The notes: a model not told the origin generated them from the sequence alone. A stretch of DNA of 64,000 nt from Rhodoferax_B ferrireducens_A (GCF_031458075.1 NZ_JAVDXT010000001.1:124001-188000); one strand, 5' to 3'; positions 24,691 through 33,738 are shown, counted from the first letter of the stretch. Translations and numbers: made by a program.

Positions 24691-26253
24691 TCAGGCCAAA
24701 AGCGCTTTGCCCAGGCCGGGCGCAGCGCCGCTGAGCCGGAACACCGACACCGTGCGCACCAGCTCGGCCGCCTGGTGCTGCAGGCTGTCGGCGGCGGCCG
24801 CGCTTTCTTCCACCAGGGCGGCGTTCTGCTGGGTGGTCTGGTCGATCTGGGTCACGGCTTCGCTGATCTGCTGCACGCCGCGGCTTTGCTCCTGGCTGGC
24901 GGCGCTGATCTCGCCCATGATGTCGGTGACGCGGCGGATCGACGCCACCACTTCCTGCATCGCCGCACCGCTTTCGTCCACCAGGGCCGAGCCCTGGGCC
25001 ATGCGCTGCACGCTGGTCTGGATCAAGGCCTTGATCTCGCGGGCCGCATCGGCGCTGCGCTGGGCCAGCAGGCGCACTTCGCTGGCCACCACGGCAAAAC
25101 CGCGGCCCTGCTCACCGGCGCGCGCCGCCTCTACCGCAGCGTTCAGCGCCAGGATATTCGTCTGGAAGGCGATGCCGTCGATCACGCCAATGATGTCGGA
25201 GATCTTGCGCGAGGCTTCGGTGATGCCGCTCATGGTGTCGGCCGCGCGGCTGAACACCTGGGAGCCGCGCACCGCCACGCTGGAGGCGGTTACCGCCAGC
25301 TGGTTGGCATGCTCGGCGCCGTCAGTGTTCTGGCGGATGGTGGCGCCCAGCTCTTCCATGGAGGCGGCGGTTTGCTCCAGTGCCGAGGCCTGTTCTTCGG
25401 TGCGCGAGCTCAGGTCGTGGTTGCCGGCGGCGATCTCCTGGCTGGCGCTGGACACGCTTTCGGCGCTGGAGCGCACGGTGGCCACCACCGTGGACAGGTT
25501 GGTCTGCATGCCGTGCAGCGCGTTCAGCAGATCGGCCAGCTCGTCCTTGCCCGTCACGGCCTGGGCGGCGGTCAGGTCGCCGCTGGCCACCGACTGCGAC
25601 ACGCCCAGCGCATGGCCGAGCCGGGTGGTGATGGTGCGGCTGAAGCGCCAGCTGGCCAGCATGACGGCAATGCAAGCCGCCAGCATGATGGTCAGGCTGA
25701 TGGCGGTGGCGCGCTGGCCGTTGCTGGCGGCCATGTCGGCAACGGCGCGGCTGTCGCTGCCTATGGCCTTTTCGGCTTCGTCCAGCAGCTTGCTGGGCTC
25801 GCGGTCCATGCCCTGCACTGCCTTGTCGCCCACCGCCGGGTCGGAGTCGGCGGCTTTGAAGGCGTCAAAGCCCTTGCGATAGGCCGCGCCCATGGTCTGG
25901 TGGGCTTGTGCAAAGCGCTCAACCAGGCTGCGCGCTTCGCCTGCGGGCAAAGCCTGCTGCAGGGCGCTGGCGGACTGGACGATTTCGCTCTCTTTGGTCT
26001 GGAATGCCTTCCAGTAGCGGTCCAGCTGCTCCGGGTTTTTGCCGCGCAGCAAGACGTTTTTCCATTCCTGCACCTGGACTTTGAAGTCGTTCAGCAGATG
26101 GGAAATGGCGCGTTCGTGGCCGTAGCTGGTCTGCACCGTGGTCTGGTAGGTGTTCAGTGACTGGTTCAGCTGGTAGATGCCGAACAGCGCGGCACACAGG
26201 ACCAAGACCAACGCAGCGGCAAACGCCAGCGGAAGTTTGAGGCTTAGTTTCAT
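24691..26253 (-). CDS. Methyl-accepting chemotaxis protein
   Basis: This 520-residue inner-membrane chemoreceptor has a first membrane span at about residues 7-27, a periplasmic four-helix-bundle-like ligand domain, a second span at about 190-210, then HAMP and the long cytoplasmic coiled coil. The signalling tip is canonical (NILALNAAVEAARAGEQGRG, then FAVVASEVRLLAQRSA). The preferred start is the ATG at 26253 (MKLSLKLPLAF); a longer frame from 26319 adds an unlikely basic leader. There is no C-terminal CheR-binding pentapeptide. It is monocistronic and the ligand is unknown. Confidence 0.92.
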   Translation of the reverse strand: MKLSLKLPLAFAAALVLVLCAALFGIYQLNQSLNTYQTTVQTSYGHERAISHLLNDFKVQVQEWKNVLLRGKNPEQLDRYWKAFQTKESEIVQSASALQQALPAGEARSLVERFAQAHQTMGAAYRKGFDAFKAADSDPAVGDKAVQGMDREPSKLLDEAEKAIGSDSRAVADMAASNGQRATAISLTIMLAACIAVMLASWRFSRTITTRLGHALGVSQSVASGDLTAAQAVTGKDELADLLNALHGMQTNLSTVVATVRSSAESVSSASQEIAAGNHDLSSRTEEQASALEQTAASMEELGATIRQNTDGAEHANQLAVTASSVAVRGSQVFSRAADTMSGITEASRKISDIIGVIDGIAFQTNILALNAAVEAARAGEQGRGFAVVASEVRLLAQRSADAAREIKALIQTSVQRMAQGSALVDESGAAMQEVVASIRRVTDIMGEISAASQEQSRGVQQISEAVTQIDQTTQQNAALVEESAAAADSLQHQAAELVRTVSVFRLSGAAPGLGKALLA

Positions 26254-26345
26254 GGGGTATCGCTGGTGCAGCGCCTGTAGCCAATGACGTTTACATAGTG
26301 GCACAGAACCCCGGGGCACGCCATCGGCTGGCCTGCTACTGAATT

Positions 26346-26396
26346 AAGAGCTGCTCATGCTGGATTCATAGGCGCCAGAGGCCTGAAAGGCTTGAA
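26346..26396 (+). repeat. Dispersed palindromic repeat, copy 1
   Basis: This is an intergenic copy with the framing blocks AGCTGCTC and GCGCCAGAGGCC followed by an A/T-rich end. It lies between the chemoreceptor and the downstream alpha/beta hydrolase gene. Confidence 0.6.
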
Positions 26397-26398
26397 TT

Positions 26399-27310
26399 TC
26401 AGGCGAAAAAATCTTCGATCAATCGTGCCAGCTGCTGCGGCTGGTCGTGGTGCAGCATGTGGCCGGCGTCGTTGACCACGGCGATGCGGGCATTCGGCAC
26501 CGATTGCAGCCGCTGGTGGTATTCGTCCAGCGTGTAGCCCAGGCCCCAGCGGGCCAGGCTGTCGTCCGAGGCCTCTACCGCCAGGGTCGGCGCGGTGATG
26601 CGCTGGTACACGGCCAGTACCTCGTCGACCCGGAACAGCTGGGCGCCGCGCAGCTTGTGCGCCGGGTCGCCCAGGATCTGCCAGACGCTGCTGCCGTCGT
26701 CCCGGGTCTGCGGCTGGGCCCAGTGCTGGGCCAGCCAGTCGGCCTTGTCGGCGGGCAGGCGGCGGTTGGTCTTCACCAGGCGCTGGGCCACACCGGCCAG
26801 GTCGGCATAGGTTTTCAGCGCCATCTCGCCGCGGTGCAGGCTGTGCAGGCCGTCCATCCATTCGGCATAGCGGCCCGGCGCCTGCGACGGCCGGGTGGCC
26901 GGCATGCCAAAGCCTTCGAGGTTGACCAGCCGGCGGATACGCGTGGGGCGGATGCCCGCGTACAGCATGGCGATGTGGCCGCCCATGCTGTGGCCCACCA
27001 GGTCGACCGCCTGGCCGGGCGCGTAGTGGTCGAGCAGAAAGTCCAGGTCGCCCAGGTAGTCGGGAATCCAGAAGCTGTCGACCCCGCCGCTGCCGCTCAG
27101 GCCGAAGCCGCGCCAGTCGGGGGCGAGGATGTGGCGGTCCTCTGCCATGGCGTCGACCATGAACTGGTAGCTGGCCGCCACGTCCATCCAGCCGTGCACC
27201 AGCACCAGCGGTGGCTGGCCGGGCCTGGGCGTGCCCCATTGGCGCACGTGGTACGGAATGGTCCGCAAGGTGGTGAATTCGCTGCGGGAATGGCGTAGGG
27301 CTTGGTACAT
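26399..27310 (-). CDS. Alpha/beta hydrolase fold protein
   Basis: This 303-residue serine hydrolase has the oxyanion region LVLVHGWMD, the nucleophile elbow GHSMGGH and a C-terminal catalytic His in NDAGHMLHHD, the usual layout of epoxide-hydrolase and esterase relatives. No signal peptide. It is divergent from the Tas-like reductase with 123 bp between starts. The stop lies immediately next to a copy of the dispersed palindromic repeat. Substrate unknown. Confidence 0.88.
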   Translation of the reverse strand: MYQALRHSRSEFTTLRTIPYHVRQWGTPRPGQPPLVLVHGWMDVAASYQFMVDAMAEDRHILAPDWRGFGLSGSGGVDSFWIPDYLGDLDFLLDHYAPGQAVDLVGHSMGGHIAMLYAGIRPTRIRRLVNLEGFGMPATRPSQAPGRYAEWMDGLHSLHRGEMALKTYADLAGVAQRLVKTNRRLPADKADWLAQHWAQPQTRDDGSSVWQILGDPAHKLRGAQLFRVDEVLAVYQRITAPTLAVEASDDSLARWGLGYTLDEYHQRLQSVPNARIAVVNDAGHMLHHDQPQQLARLIEDFFA

Positions 27311-27433
27311 GCCGCGATATTAGCCATGCAGCGTGGGGCTTGTCTGTCCGCTGGACGACTTGCATCGGGCGCTTGTTGTAGGATGGAAAACGCTGCTGAA
27401 ACACGGTTGTTAAGCAAAACCCATTGCCATCCC

Positions 27434-28495
27434 ATGAAAAAAATCCAACTCGGTCAAAGCGACCTGCAAGTCACCTCCATCTGCCTGGGCACCATGACCT
27501 TCGGTGAGCAGGTCGACGAAGCCCATGCCCACGCCATCCTCGACCGCTCGCTGGAGCGCGGCGTGAACTTTCTGGATACGGCCGAAATGTATTCCGTGCC
27601 GGCCCGGGCCGAAACCTATGGCGGCACCGAGAGCATCCTGGGCCACTGGTTTGCCAAGAACCCCGGCGCGCGCCACAAGGTGGTGCTGGCCACCAAGGTC
27701 GCCGGCCCGTCGCGCGGCATGCCCTGGGTGCGCAACGGCAGCGCCGACCTGACCCGTGCCGAGATCATCGACGCCTGCCACGGCAGCCTGCACCGCCTGC
27801 GCACCGACGTGATCGACCTGTACCAGATCCACTGGCCGGCGCGCCATGTGCCGGCCTTTGGCGGCGTCTACTTCGACCCCGAAAAAGACCTGCCGGTCTC
27901 CAGCATCCATGAGCAGCTGGAGGCCCTGGCCACCCTGGTCAAGCAGGGCAAGATCAAAGCCATCGGCCTGTCCAACGAAACCCCATACGGCGTGCACGAG
28001 TTTGTGCGCCTGGCCGAGCAGCATGGCCTGCCGCGCGTGGCCACGGTGCAGAACCCGTATTGCCTGATCAACCGCACCGTGGAAAACGGCCTGGACGAAA
28101 CCATGTACCGCCTGGGCGTGTCGCTGCTGGCCTATTCGCCGCTGGGCTTTGGCCTGCTGACCGGCAAGTACGACGCGTCCGGCACCACCGGCCCGGGCGC
28201 GCCCGAGGGCCGCCTGGCCAAGTTCGAATCCATGCGCAAGCAGCGCTGGGGCCGCACCGAGGCGCTGGAAGCCGCGCGCCGCTACAACGCGCTGGCGCGT
28301 GCCAACGGCCTCACGCCGACCCAGATGGCGCTGGCCTTCTGCAACAGCAAATGGCAGGTCGCCAGCACCATCATCGGCGTGACTTCGTTGGCCCAGCTGG
28401 ACGAGTGCCTGGATCACTGGGGCGAGACCCTGGCGCCCGAGCTGCTGGCCGAGATCGACAAGGTCCGCTGGGAACTGCGCGACCCTGCGCAATAA
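27434..28495 (+). CDS. Aldo/keto reductase, Tas-like
   Basis: This NADP(H)-dependent aldo/keto reductase of 353 residues resembles E. coli Tas. The catalytic residues are readable in FLDTAEMYSVP (Asp and Tyr), ATKVAG (Lys) and YQIHWP (His), and the insertion AETYGGTESILGHWF is characteristic of the Tas branch. The ATG at 27434 begins MKKIQLGQSDLQVTSICLG; a longer open frame upstream is not supported. It is followed by a copy of the second repeat family and looks monocistronic. Confidence 0.9.
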   Translation: MKKIQLGQSDLQVTSICLGTMTFGEQVDEAHAHAILDRSLERGVNFLDTAEMYSVPARAETYGGTESILGHWFAKNPGARHKVVLATKVAGPSRGMPWVRNGSADLTRAEIIDACHGSLHRLRTDVIDLYQIHWPARHVPAFGGVYFDPEKDLPVSSIHEQLEALATLVKQGKIKAIGLSNETPYGVHEFVRLAEQHGLPRVATVQNPYCLINRTVENGLDETMYRLGVSLLAYSPLGFGLLTGKYDASGTTGPGAPEGRLAKFESMRKQRWGRTEALEAARRYNALARANGLTPTQMALAFCNSKWQVASTIIGVTSLAQLDECLDHWGETLAPELLAEIDKVRWELRDPAQ

Positions 28496-28498
28496 GGC

Positions 28499-28620
28499 TC
28501 ACCCCCAGGCTCCACACTGCGTGTTTCCGCCAACCCCCCTCGTATAGGTTTGAAAAACCGATACGACAAGCAGGGGGCGAACCCTATGGCCCGGCGGAGC
28601 CGGTTCCATGGGTTCTCTGG
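28499..28620 (-). repeat. Intergenic repeat family 2, copy C (reverse, with extended hairpin)
   Basis: Reverse-oriented relative to copies at 33642 and 53345, it shares the blocks AGGGGGTTGGCGGAA, GCCTGGGGGTG and the CCGGCTCCGCCGGGC segment. Its central hairpin is longer (ACGAG...TCGT arms around 28540-28575). It begins 4 bp after the Tas-like gene. Confidence 0.65.
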
Positions 28621-28675
28621 AAGGGGGCAGGGGCGCTTATTGGTAGCCGGGGTGGTTTTTGGATTTGCTATGGTT

Positions 28676-28721
28676 TAAATAGCTGGCGGCGCAGGTACTT
28701 CCTGCGCTGGCGGCATTATTT
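28676..28721 (+). repeat. Dispersed palindromic repeat, copy 2
   Basis: ATAGCTGGCGGCGCAGGTAC pairs with TTCCTGCGCTGGCGGCATTA in the form typical of this family. It ends 14 bp before the ybaK start and appears to occupy the usual ribosome-site region. Confidence 0.65.
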
Positions 28722-28735
28722 TTATAAATTTCAGT

Positions 28736-29227
28736 ATGGCGAAGTCAGACCATATTTCGGAAACGCCGGCGACCCAACTGCTGCGGGCGCACAAGATCGC
28801 CTTCACCGAGCACCCCTACGCCTATGTGGAACACGGCGGTGCCCAGCACAGCGCCGAGGTGTTGGGGTTGGACCCGTTCAGCGTGGTCAAGACGCTGGTG
28901 ATGGAGGACGAGCGCGCCAAGCCGCTGATCGTGCTGATGCACGGCAACCGCGCGGTGTCGCTGAAGAACCTGGCGCGGCAGATTGGCTGCAAATCGGTCG
29001 CGCCCTGCAAGCCCGAGGTGGCGAACCGGCACAGCGGCTACCTGGTCGGCGGCACCTCGCCATTTGCTACGCGCAAGAGCATGCCGGTGTACATCGAGGC
29101 GGCGATTCTGGAGCTGCCGCGCATCGCCATCAACGGCGGCCGGCGCGGCTACCTGGTTGGGCTGGACCCGCAGGTCTGCGTGCAGCTTTTGGACGCGAAA
29201 CCGGTAAATTGCGCAATTCCTTTATAG
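28736..29227 (+). CDS. ybaK: YbaK/EbsC-type aminoacyl-tRNA deacylase
   Basis: This 163-residue protein of the YbaK/ProX editing family hydrolyses mischarged Cys-tRNA(Pro) in trans. The family marks TPATQLLRAHKIAF, the VVKTLVMED strand, the essential lysine region, and GGTSPFATRKSMPVY are all present. The start ATG directly follows a repeat copy, and no clear Shine-Dalgarno is seen. plsY follows 37 bp downstream on the same strand. Confidence 0.9.
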   Translation: MAKSDHISETPATQLLRAHKIAFTEHPYAYVEHGGAQHSAEVLGLDPFSVVKTLVMEDERAKPLIVLMHGNRAVSLKNLARQIGCKSVAPCKPEVANRHSGYLVGGTSPFATRKSMPVYIEAAILELPRIAINGGRRGYLVGLDPQVCVQLLDAKPVNCAIPL

Positions 29228-29264
29228 ACGGCTGGCAAAATGCGCTCCAGTTTGGAGACACCTC

Positions 29265-29903
29265 TTGGAAATGCTTTACCCCCTTCTCGCCACCCTGGCC
29301 GCCTACCTGCTGGGCTCTTTGTCGTTTGCGGTGATCGTCAGCCGCGCCATGGGCCTGAGCGATCCGCGCACCTTCGGCAGTAAAAACCCCGGCGCCACCA
29401 ATGTGCTGCGTTCGGGCAGCAAGCCGGCGGCCATTGCCACGTTATTGCTGGACGGCGTCAAGGGCTGGTTGCCGGTGGCGCTGGTCGGCTGGTATGGCAA
29501 ACCTTACGGCCTGGAAGACGGCACGATTGCGCTGGTCGGCCTGGCGGCGTTCCTCGGCCATCTGTATCCGGTGTTCTTCAAGTTCGTGGGCGGCAAGGGC
29601 GTGGCCACCGCGCTGGGCGTGCTGCTGGGCATCCACTGGGCGCTGGGCCTGATGGCCATCATCACCTGGCTGATCATGGCCTATGCGTTCCGCTATTCGT
29701 CACTGGCCTCGCTGTCTGCCGCGCTGCTGGCGCCGGTGTATTACGTGTTGTGGGGCGGCACCACCTGGTACACCGAAACCCCGGTGCTGCTGTCCATCTG
29801 CGCCATGGGCTCGCTGCTGGTGTACCGGCACCGCGAGAACATCGCCCGCTTGCTCAAGGGCACCGAATCGCGTCTGGGCAAGAAGACCCAAAAGCCGGGC
29901 TGA
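29265..29903 (+). CDS. plsY: Acyl-phosphate:glycerol-3-phosphate acyltransferase
   Basis: This integral membrane enzyme transfers acyl groups from acyl-phosphate to glycerol 3-phosphate, the first step of phospholipid synthesis. It has 212 residues with about five to six membrane spans. The conserved motifs are readable: SKNPGATNVLR (phosphate/acyl site), GHLYPVFFKFVGGKG (second site) and the third loop near the C-terminal spans. A TTG start at 29265 has GGAG seven bases upstream; an ATG two codons later is the alternative. It converges on the next gene with 2 bp between stops. Confidence 0.93.
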   Translation: MEMLYPLLATLAAYLLGSLSFAVIVSRAMGLSDPRTFGSKNPGATNVLRSGSKPAAIATLLLDGVKGWLPVALVGWYGKPYGLEDGTIALVGLAAFLGHLYPVFFKFVGGKGVATALGVLLGIHWALGLMAIITWLIMAYAFRYSSLASLSAALLAPVYYVLWGGTTWYTETPVLLSICAMGSLLVYRHRENIARLLKGTESRLGKKTQKPG

Positions 29904-29905
29904 AG

Positions 29906-30895
29906 TTAGCGGGGCGCTGCCGGGCGGTCGGCGTAGATGCCCTGGCGCAGCAGGCTTTGGTGGTTGACGCGGATCTTCACCGCATCCTGGGTCAGCGCCG
30001 ACTCCACATGCGGCGTGCTGGTGGCGGTGCGGTGCAGGCGCGGCGGCACATAGGCCTCGCCCTTGCGGTTCATCAGGGTGGCGACCAACGGCAGGTTGGC
30101 CTTGCTGCTGCGCCGCAGTACCACCGCGGTTTCGCCGTTGTCCATGCGCACATAGGTGCCGGGCGGGCACAGGCCTATGGCCCGCACCAGCGCAAAACCC
30201 ACGGGGTCGTTCGGGCCTAGTGCGCTGGCCATGATGCTGCGCACCGAGTCCGTCACGCTGCGCCCGGTGCGCGACTTGCGCGGGCTGACCATGGCGGCGT
30301 AGCGGTCCACCACGCGCAAGGTGTGGGCCAGCCGCGGCACCAGGCCGAGCTGCTGGAAGTCGTGCCGGGTGTCGTGCGCGTCATGGTGGGCCGCCACCAC
30401 ATCCAGCCAGTCGGTGTCGACAATCCCGACCTTCAGCAGCAGGCGCCGGCCGTCCGCCGCATGAGTGTGGATCAGCGCCTTCTGCTCGGTGGTGGGCGCC
30501 GTGGTCTGCACCGCCAAGGTGTCTTGCAGCGCCGTCATGGCGACGTTCATGGTCATGGCGGCGAACACCAGGCTGTCGCGCTCGCTTTCCACCAGATGCA
30601 GTTCTTGCGAGGTGATGTGGCACAGCACCGCGCAGACCAGCGCATGCAGCGCGCTGTAGCCGACCGAGGCATTGGTGGCGAGCTGGAACAGCAGGTACAG
30701 GCCGGTGTCGGTGTCCTGCTGCAGCAGGTCTTGCATCCAGCGGTCGTACTGGCGGATCTTCTGTTCGAAGTTCGGGATGTTGCGCGGGTTCGCCAGCACC
30801 ATGGCCAGGCCCGATTCGAGGTCGGCCCAGAGGCTGAGCAAGTCCTCGTAGTCGGCGTCCTGCGGGTGGGGCACGTGGGTATAGGGCATGGGCAA
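29906..30895 (-). CDS. Degenerate HD-GYP-like protein
   Basis: This 329-residue protein resembles HD-GYP response-domain proteins in overall helical pattern: YSALHALVCAVLCHIT, TEQKALIHTHAADG, and HHDAHDT in place of the usual HHE, then a C-terminal beta-rich extension (PGTYVRMDNGETAVVL). The hallmark HD pair is replaced by FAAMTMNVAMTALQ, so metal-dependent cyclic-di-GMP hydrolysis is doubtful. It is the last gene of a minus-strand group with the aspartic protease and yajQ (35-bp gap). A binding or structural role is possible. Confidence 0.75.
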   Translation of the reverse strand: MPMPYTHVPHPQDADYEDLLSLWADLESGLAMVLANPRNIPNFEQKIRQYDRWMQDLLQQDTDTGLYLLFQLATNASVGYSALHALVCAVLCHITSQELHLVESERDSLVFAAMTMNVAMTALQDTLAVQTTAPTTEQKALIHTHAADGRRLLLKVGIVDTDWLDVVAAHHDAHDTRHDFQQLGLVPRLAHTLRVVDRYAAMVSPRKSRTGRSVTDSVRSIMASALGPNDPVGFALVRAIGLCPPGTYVRMDNGETAVVLRRSSKANLPLVATLMNRKGEAYVPPRLHRTATSTPHVESALTQDAVKIRVNHQSLLRQGIYADRPAAPR

Positions 30896-30930
30896 GAAGG
30901 TTGGCAGCGAATCTACCAGAGAACGCAGTC

Positions 30931-31578
30931 TTAGTAACGCCGTTCCAGCACCATTTGGTCGTTGATCCGGGTCATCTGGAACTGGGTCAGGAAGCTATTG
31001 CCCAGCAGCACATAGGGCATGGACGACGGCGTGACCACCGCTTCCACACCGGACAGCTCCACATCGCCGATCCGCACCGAACTCAGCCGTATGCGCCAAC
31101 CATTGGAGTTGCCATTGGCCGTGCTCATGCGCACCGGCTCGCCGTTTTTGTAGTTGATGCCCATGCGGTCGGCGTCGTTCATGCCCAGGCTGACCACGGT
31201 GGCACCGGTGTCCACCACGAACTGCATGCTCTGGCCGTTGATCCGGCCCGGGCCGATGAAGTGGCCCTGGCTGTCGGCCACCAGCACGATCTTGTTGCCG
31301 CTGCTTTTGCCCTTGACGCTGACCGGCGACTCGCCCAGGCGCAAGGTGGCGCGCTTGCCGTTGATCTCGACCAGGGCTTCGTCCGCCGCCACCGAGATTA
31401 CTTTGACGCCCAGATGGGTTTCGCCGGGCGCGACGCTCTTCGGCGGCTTGCCGTCGACCAGCAGCAAGGCCTTGCCGCCCATCATGCCGCTGAGGGCCAC
31501 GCTCTGGGCCTGCACCGCGGCGCCCATGGCCAGGGCTGCACACAGTACAGCCAGGCGGAGGGGTGCAGGCCTGCCCAT
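30931..31578 (-). CDS. Retropepsin-like aspartic protease (clan AA), exported
   Basis: This 215-residue protein has an N-terminal signal peptide (LRLAVLCAALAMGAAVQAQ) and a C-terminal retropepsin-like domain carrying the catalytic VVDTGATVVSL motif, followed by the flap and the ILLGNSFL-like YVLLGNSFL strand. It belongs to the TIGR02281-type bacterial single-domain aspartic proteases, probably periplasmic and active as a dimer. It starts 5 bp after the yajQ stop and is clearly co-transcribed. Confidence 0.87.
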   Translation of the reverse strand: MGRPAPLRLAVLCAALAMGAAVQAQSVALSGMMGGKALLLVDGKPPKSVAPGETHLGVKVISVAADEALVEINGKRATLRLGESPVSVKGKSSGNKIVLVADSQGHFIGPGRINGQSMQFVVDTGATVVSLGMNDADRMGINYKNGEPVRMSTANGNSNGWRIRLSSVRIGDVELSGVEAVVTPSSMPYVLLGNSFLTQFQMTRINDQMVLERRY

Positions 31579-31583
31579 GCGGG

Positions 31584-32069
31584 TCAGTCGCGGAAGTTGT
31601 TGAAGCTCAGGGGCAGGTCGTCAATCGTGCTGCGGATCAGCGCCATCGCCGCCTGCAGGTCGTCGCGCTTGGCGCCGGTGACGCGCACCGCATCACCCTG
31701 GATGGCGGCGGTGACTTTGAGCTTGCTGTCCTTGATGGCGCGGGTGATCTTTTTCGAGACTTCGGTCTCGATACCGCTGCGCACCTTGATCACCAGCTTG
31801 ACCTTGTCGCCGCCGACTTTTTGCACATCGCCCTTGTCGAGGAACTTCACGTCGACGTTGCGCTTGGTCATCTTGTTGGTCAGCACGTCCATGATCTGGT
31901 CGAGCTGGAACTCGGCATCGCCGATCAAGGTGATTTCCTTGTCTTTCAGCTCGATGCTGGCCGAGGTGCCCTTGAAGTCGAAGCGGGTGGTGATTTCTTT
32001 GGTGGTGTTGTCCACGGCATTGCGCACTTCGGGCAAGTCGGGTTCGCAAACGGTGTCGAATGAAGGCAT
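31584..32069 (-). CDS. yajQ: YajQ family nucleotide/cyclic-di-GMP-binding protein
   Basis: This 161-residue cytoplasmic protein begins MPSFDTVCEPDLPEVRNAVD, the standard YajQ start, and runs through TKEITTRFDFKG and the C-terminal DLPLSFNNFRD. Homologues bind cyclic di-GMP or nucleotides and can modulate transcription. The ATG at 32069 with GAGAAAACC upstream fits the family better than the in-frame extension to 32108. It heads the operon with the aspartic protease and is divergent from murB, 72 bp apart. Confidence 0.93.
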   Translation of the reverse strand: MPSFDTVCEPDLPEVRNAVDNTTKEITTRFDFKGTSASIELKDKEITLIGDAEFQLDQIMDVLTNKMTKRNVDVKFLDKGDVQKVGGDKVKLVIKVRSGIETEVSKKITRAIKDSKLKVTAAIQGDAVRVTGAKRDDLQAAMALIRSTIDDLPLSFNNFRD

Positions 32070-32141
32070 GGTTTTCTCAAAATAGGCTGGGGGCGTGGGC
32101 ACTGTCATGGCTTGCCCGCCGCCCGGTGGGACAATCTGGCC

Positions 32142-33182
32142 ATGTTAATCGAGAAAAATGTTCCTTTGCGTGGCTATAACAGCTTCGGCATCCATGCGCG
32201 CGCCCACACCCTGGTGCGCGTCACCAGCGAGGCCGATCTGCAGGCGCTGCGCGAGGATGCGCTGCTGGCGACCCAGCCGAAGTTCGTGCTCGGCGGCGGC
32301 AGCAACATCGTGCTGACCGGCGATGTGAAGCCCGTGGTGCTGAAGGTCGAGGTGCCGGGCAAGCGCCTGGTGGCCGAGACCGACAAGGCCTGGATCGTCG
32401 AAGCCGGCGCCGGCGAGAACTGGCACGACTTCGTCGCCTGGACCCTGGACCAGGGCTACCCGGGGCTGGAGAACCTGGCGCTGATCCCCGGTACCGTCGG
32501 TGCTTCGCCGGTGCAGAACATCGGCGCCTACGGCGTGGAGCTGCAAGACCGCTTCGAGGCGCTGGACGCGGTCGACCTGCAGACCGGCCAGAGCTTCACG
32601 CTGAACGCCGCCCAGTGCGCATTCGGCTACCGCGACTCGGTGTTCAAGCACCAAGGTGGTTTGGGGCTGGAGGGCCGGGCGCTGATCACCCGCGTGCGGT
32701 TCCACTTGACCAAGGCCTGGAAGCCGGTGCTCGGCTATCTGGACCTGGAGAAAAAGATGGCCGCCACCGGCGTGGCGGCGCCCAGCGCGCGCCAGATCTT
32801 CGACTGGATCTGCGAGATCCGCCGCGCCAAGTTGCCCGATCCACAGGTGATAGGCAATGCCGGCAGCTTCTTCAAGAACCCCACCGTCAGCACCGAGCAG
32901 TGCGCCGACATCATCGCCCGCGATCCGCGCGTGGTGTATTACCAGCTGGCCAACGGCACGGTGAAGCTGGCGGCAGGCTGGCTGATCGACGCCTGCGGCT
33001 GGAAGGGCAAGTCGGTGGGCAATGCCGCCGTCTATGAAAAGCAGGCGCTGGTGCTGGTGAACCGCGGCGGTGCCGAGAACCCGGCCACTGGCGGTGAGGT
33101 CATGACCCTGGCCAAGGCGATCCAGACCAGCGTGTACGAGCGCTTCGGTATCCTGCTAGAACCCGAACCCGTCGTTGTTTAA
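32142..33182 (+). CDS. murB: UDP-N-acetylenolpyruvoylglucosamine reductase
   Basis: This FAD-dependent enzyme makes UDP-MurNAc for peptidoglycan. At 346 residues it matches the type I (E. coli-like) enzyme. The FAD-binding segments (LGGGSNIVLT; GTVGASPVQNIGAYG) are present, as is the catalytic serine region GNAGSFFKNP. The ATG at 32142 (MLIEKNVPLRGYNSFG) is chosen over an upstream frame extension. It is followed 15 bp later by the tautomerase-family gene. Confidence 0.94.
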   Translation: MLIEKNVPLRGYNSFGIHARAHTLVRVTSEADLQALREDALLATQPKFVLGGGSNIVLTGDVKPVVLKVEVPGKRLVAETDKAWIVEAGAGENWHDFVAWTLDQGYPGLENLALIPGTVGASPVQNIGAYGVELQDRFEALDAVDLQTGQSFTLNAAQCAFGYRDSVFKHQGGLGLEGRALITRVRFHLTKAWKPVLGYLDLEKKMAATGVAAPSARQIFDWICEIRRAKLPDPQVIGNAGSFFKNPTVSTEQCADIIARDPRVVYYQLANGTVKLAAGWLIDACGWKGKSVGNAAVYEKQALVLVNRGGAENPATGGEVMTLAKAIQTSVYERFGILLEPEPVVV

Positions 33183-33197
33183 CTCTTAAAAGCCACC

Positions 33198-33617
33198 ATG
33201 CCGCATCTCGTGATTCTTTATACCGGCCAGCTCGACAAACCCGCCGACCAGGGCGGTAGCGACATCGGCCAGCTGTGCCGCAGCCTGGCCGACACCATGC
33301 TCGGCCTGCAGGACGACGCGGGCAAGCAGCTGTTTCCCACCGGCGGCACGCGGGTGTTCGCCTACCCGGCGCCGCACTATGCGGTGGCCGATGGCTCGGG
33401 CGACCATGCGTTTGTCTACCTGAACTTGCGCATGAGCAAGGGCCGCAGCGAGGCCACCCAGCAGCGCGCCGGCGAGGCCTTGCTGGCCTGCACCCGCGCG
33501 CATTTCGCGGCTATCTTCGACCAGCGCGCCATCGGCATCACGCTGCAGATCGACGTGGGCGCCGAGGTGTTCGACGGCAAGCACAACAACCTGCACCCGT
33601 TGTTCCAGAAGAGCTAA
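33198..33617 (+). CDS. 5-carboxymethyl-2-hydroxymuconate isomerase family protein
   Basis: This 139-residue protein starts MPHLVILYTGQL, placing Pro at position 2 to become the catalytic N-terminal proline of the tautomerase superfamily after Met removal. Length and end pattern (VYLNLRMSKGRS; ADFDGKHNNLHP-like tail) match the HpaF/CHMI family. No other homoprotocatechuate genes are nearby, so the physiological substrate is uncertain. It is probably co-transcribed with murB. Confidence 0.85.
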   Translation: MPHLVILYTGQLDKPADQGGSDIGQLCRSLADTMLGLQDDAGKQLFPTGGTRVFAYPAPHYAVADGSGDHAFVYLNLRMSKGRSEATQQRAGEALLACTRAHFAAIFDQRAIGITLQIDVGAEVFDGKHNNLHPLFQKS

Positions 33618-33641
33618 TGGGCGGAGGAAGAACGCGCATTC

Positions 33642-33738
33642 GCCAGAAACACCGCAGAGCTGGCTTCGCCAGGCTGCAGGTGTTGCCCCCTGCAAGGGGG
33701 TTGGCGGAAGACGCGTAGCGCTGCAGCCTGGGGGTGTT
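33642..33738 (+). repeat. Intergenic repeat family 2, copy A
   Basis: This ~95-bp element comprises ACACCGCAGAGCTGGCTT, a C5/G5 hairpin (CCCCCTGCAAGGGGG), TTGGCGGAA and GCAGCCTGGGGGTG. It lies between two convergent genes, ending at the ppnP stop. A near-identical copy is at 53345-53440, and a reversed relative at 28499-28620. Confidence 0.75.
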
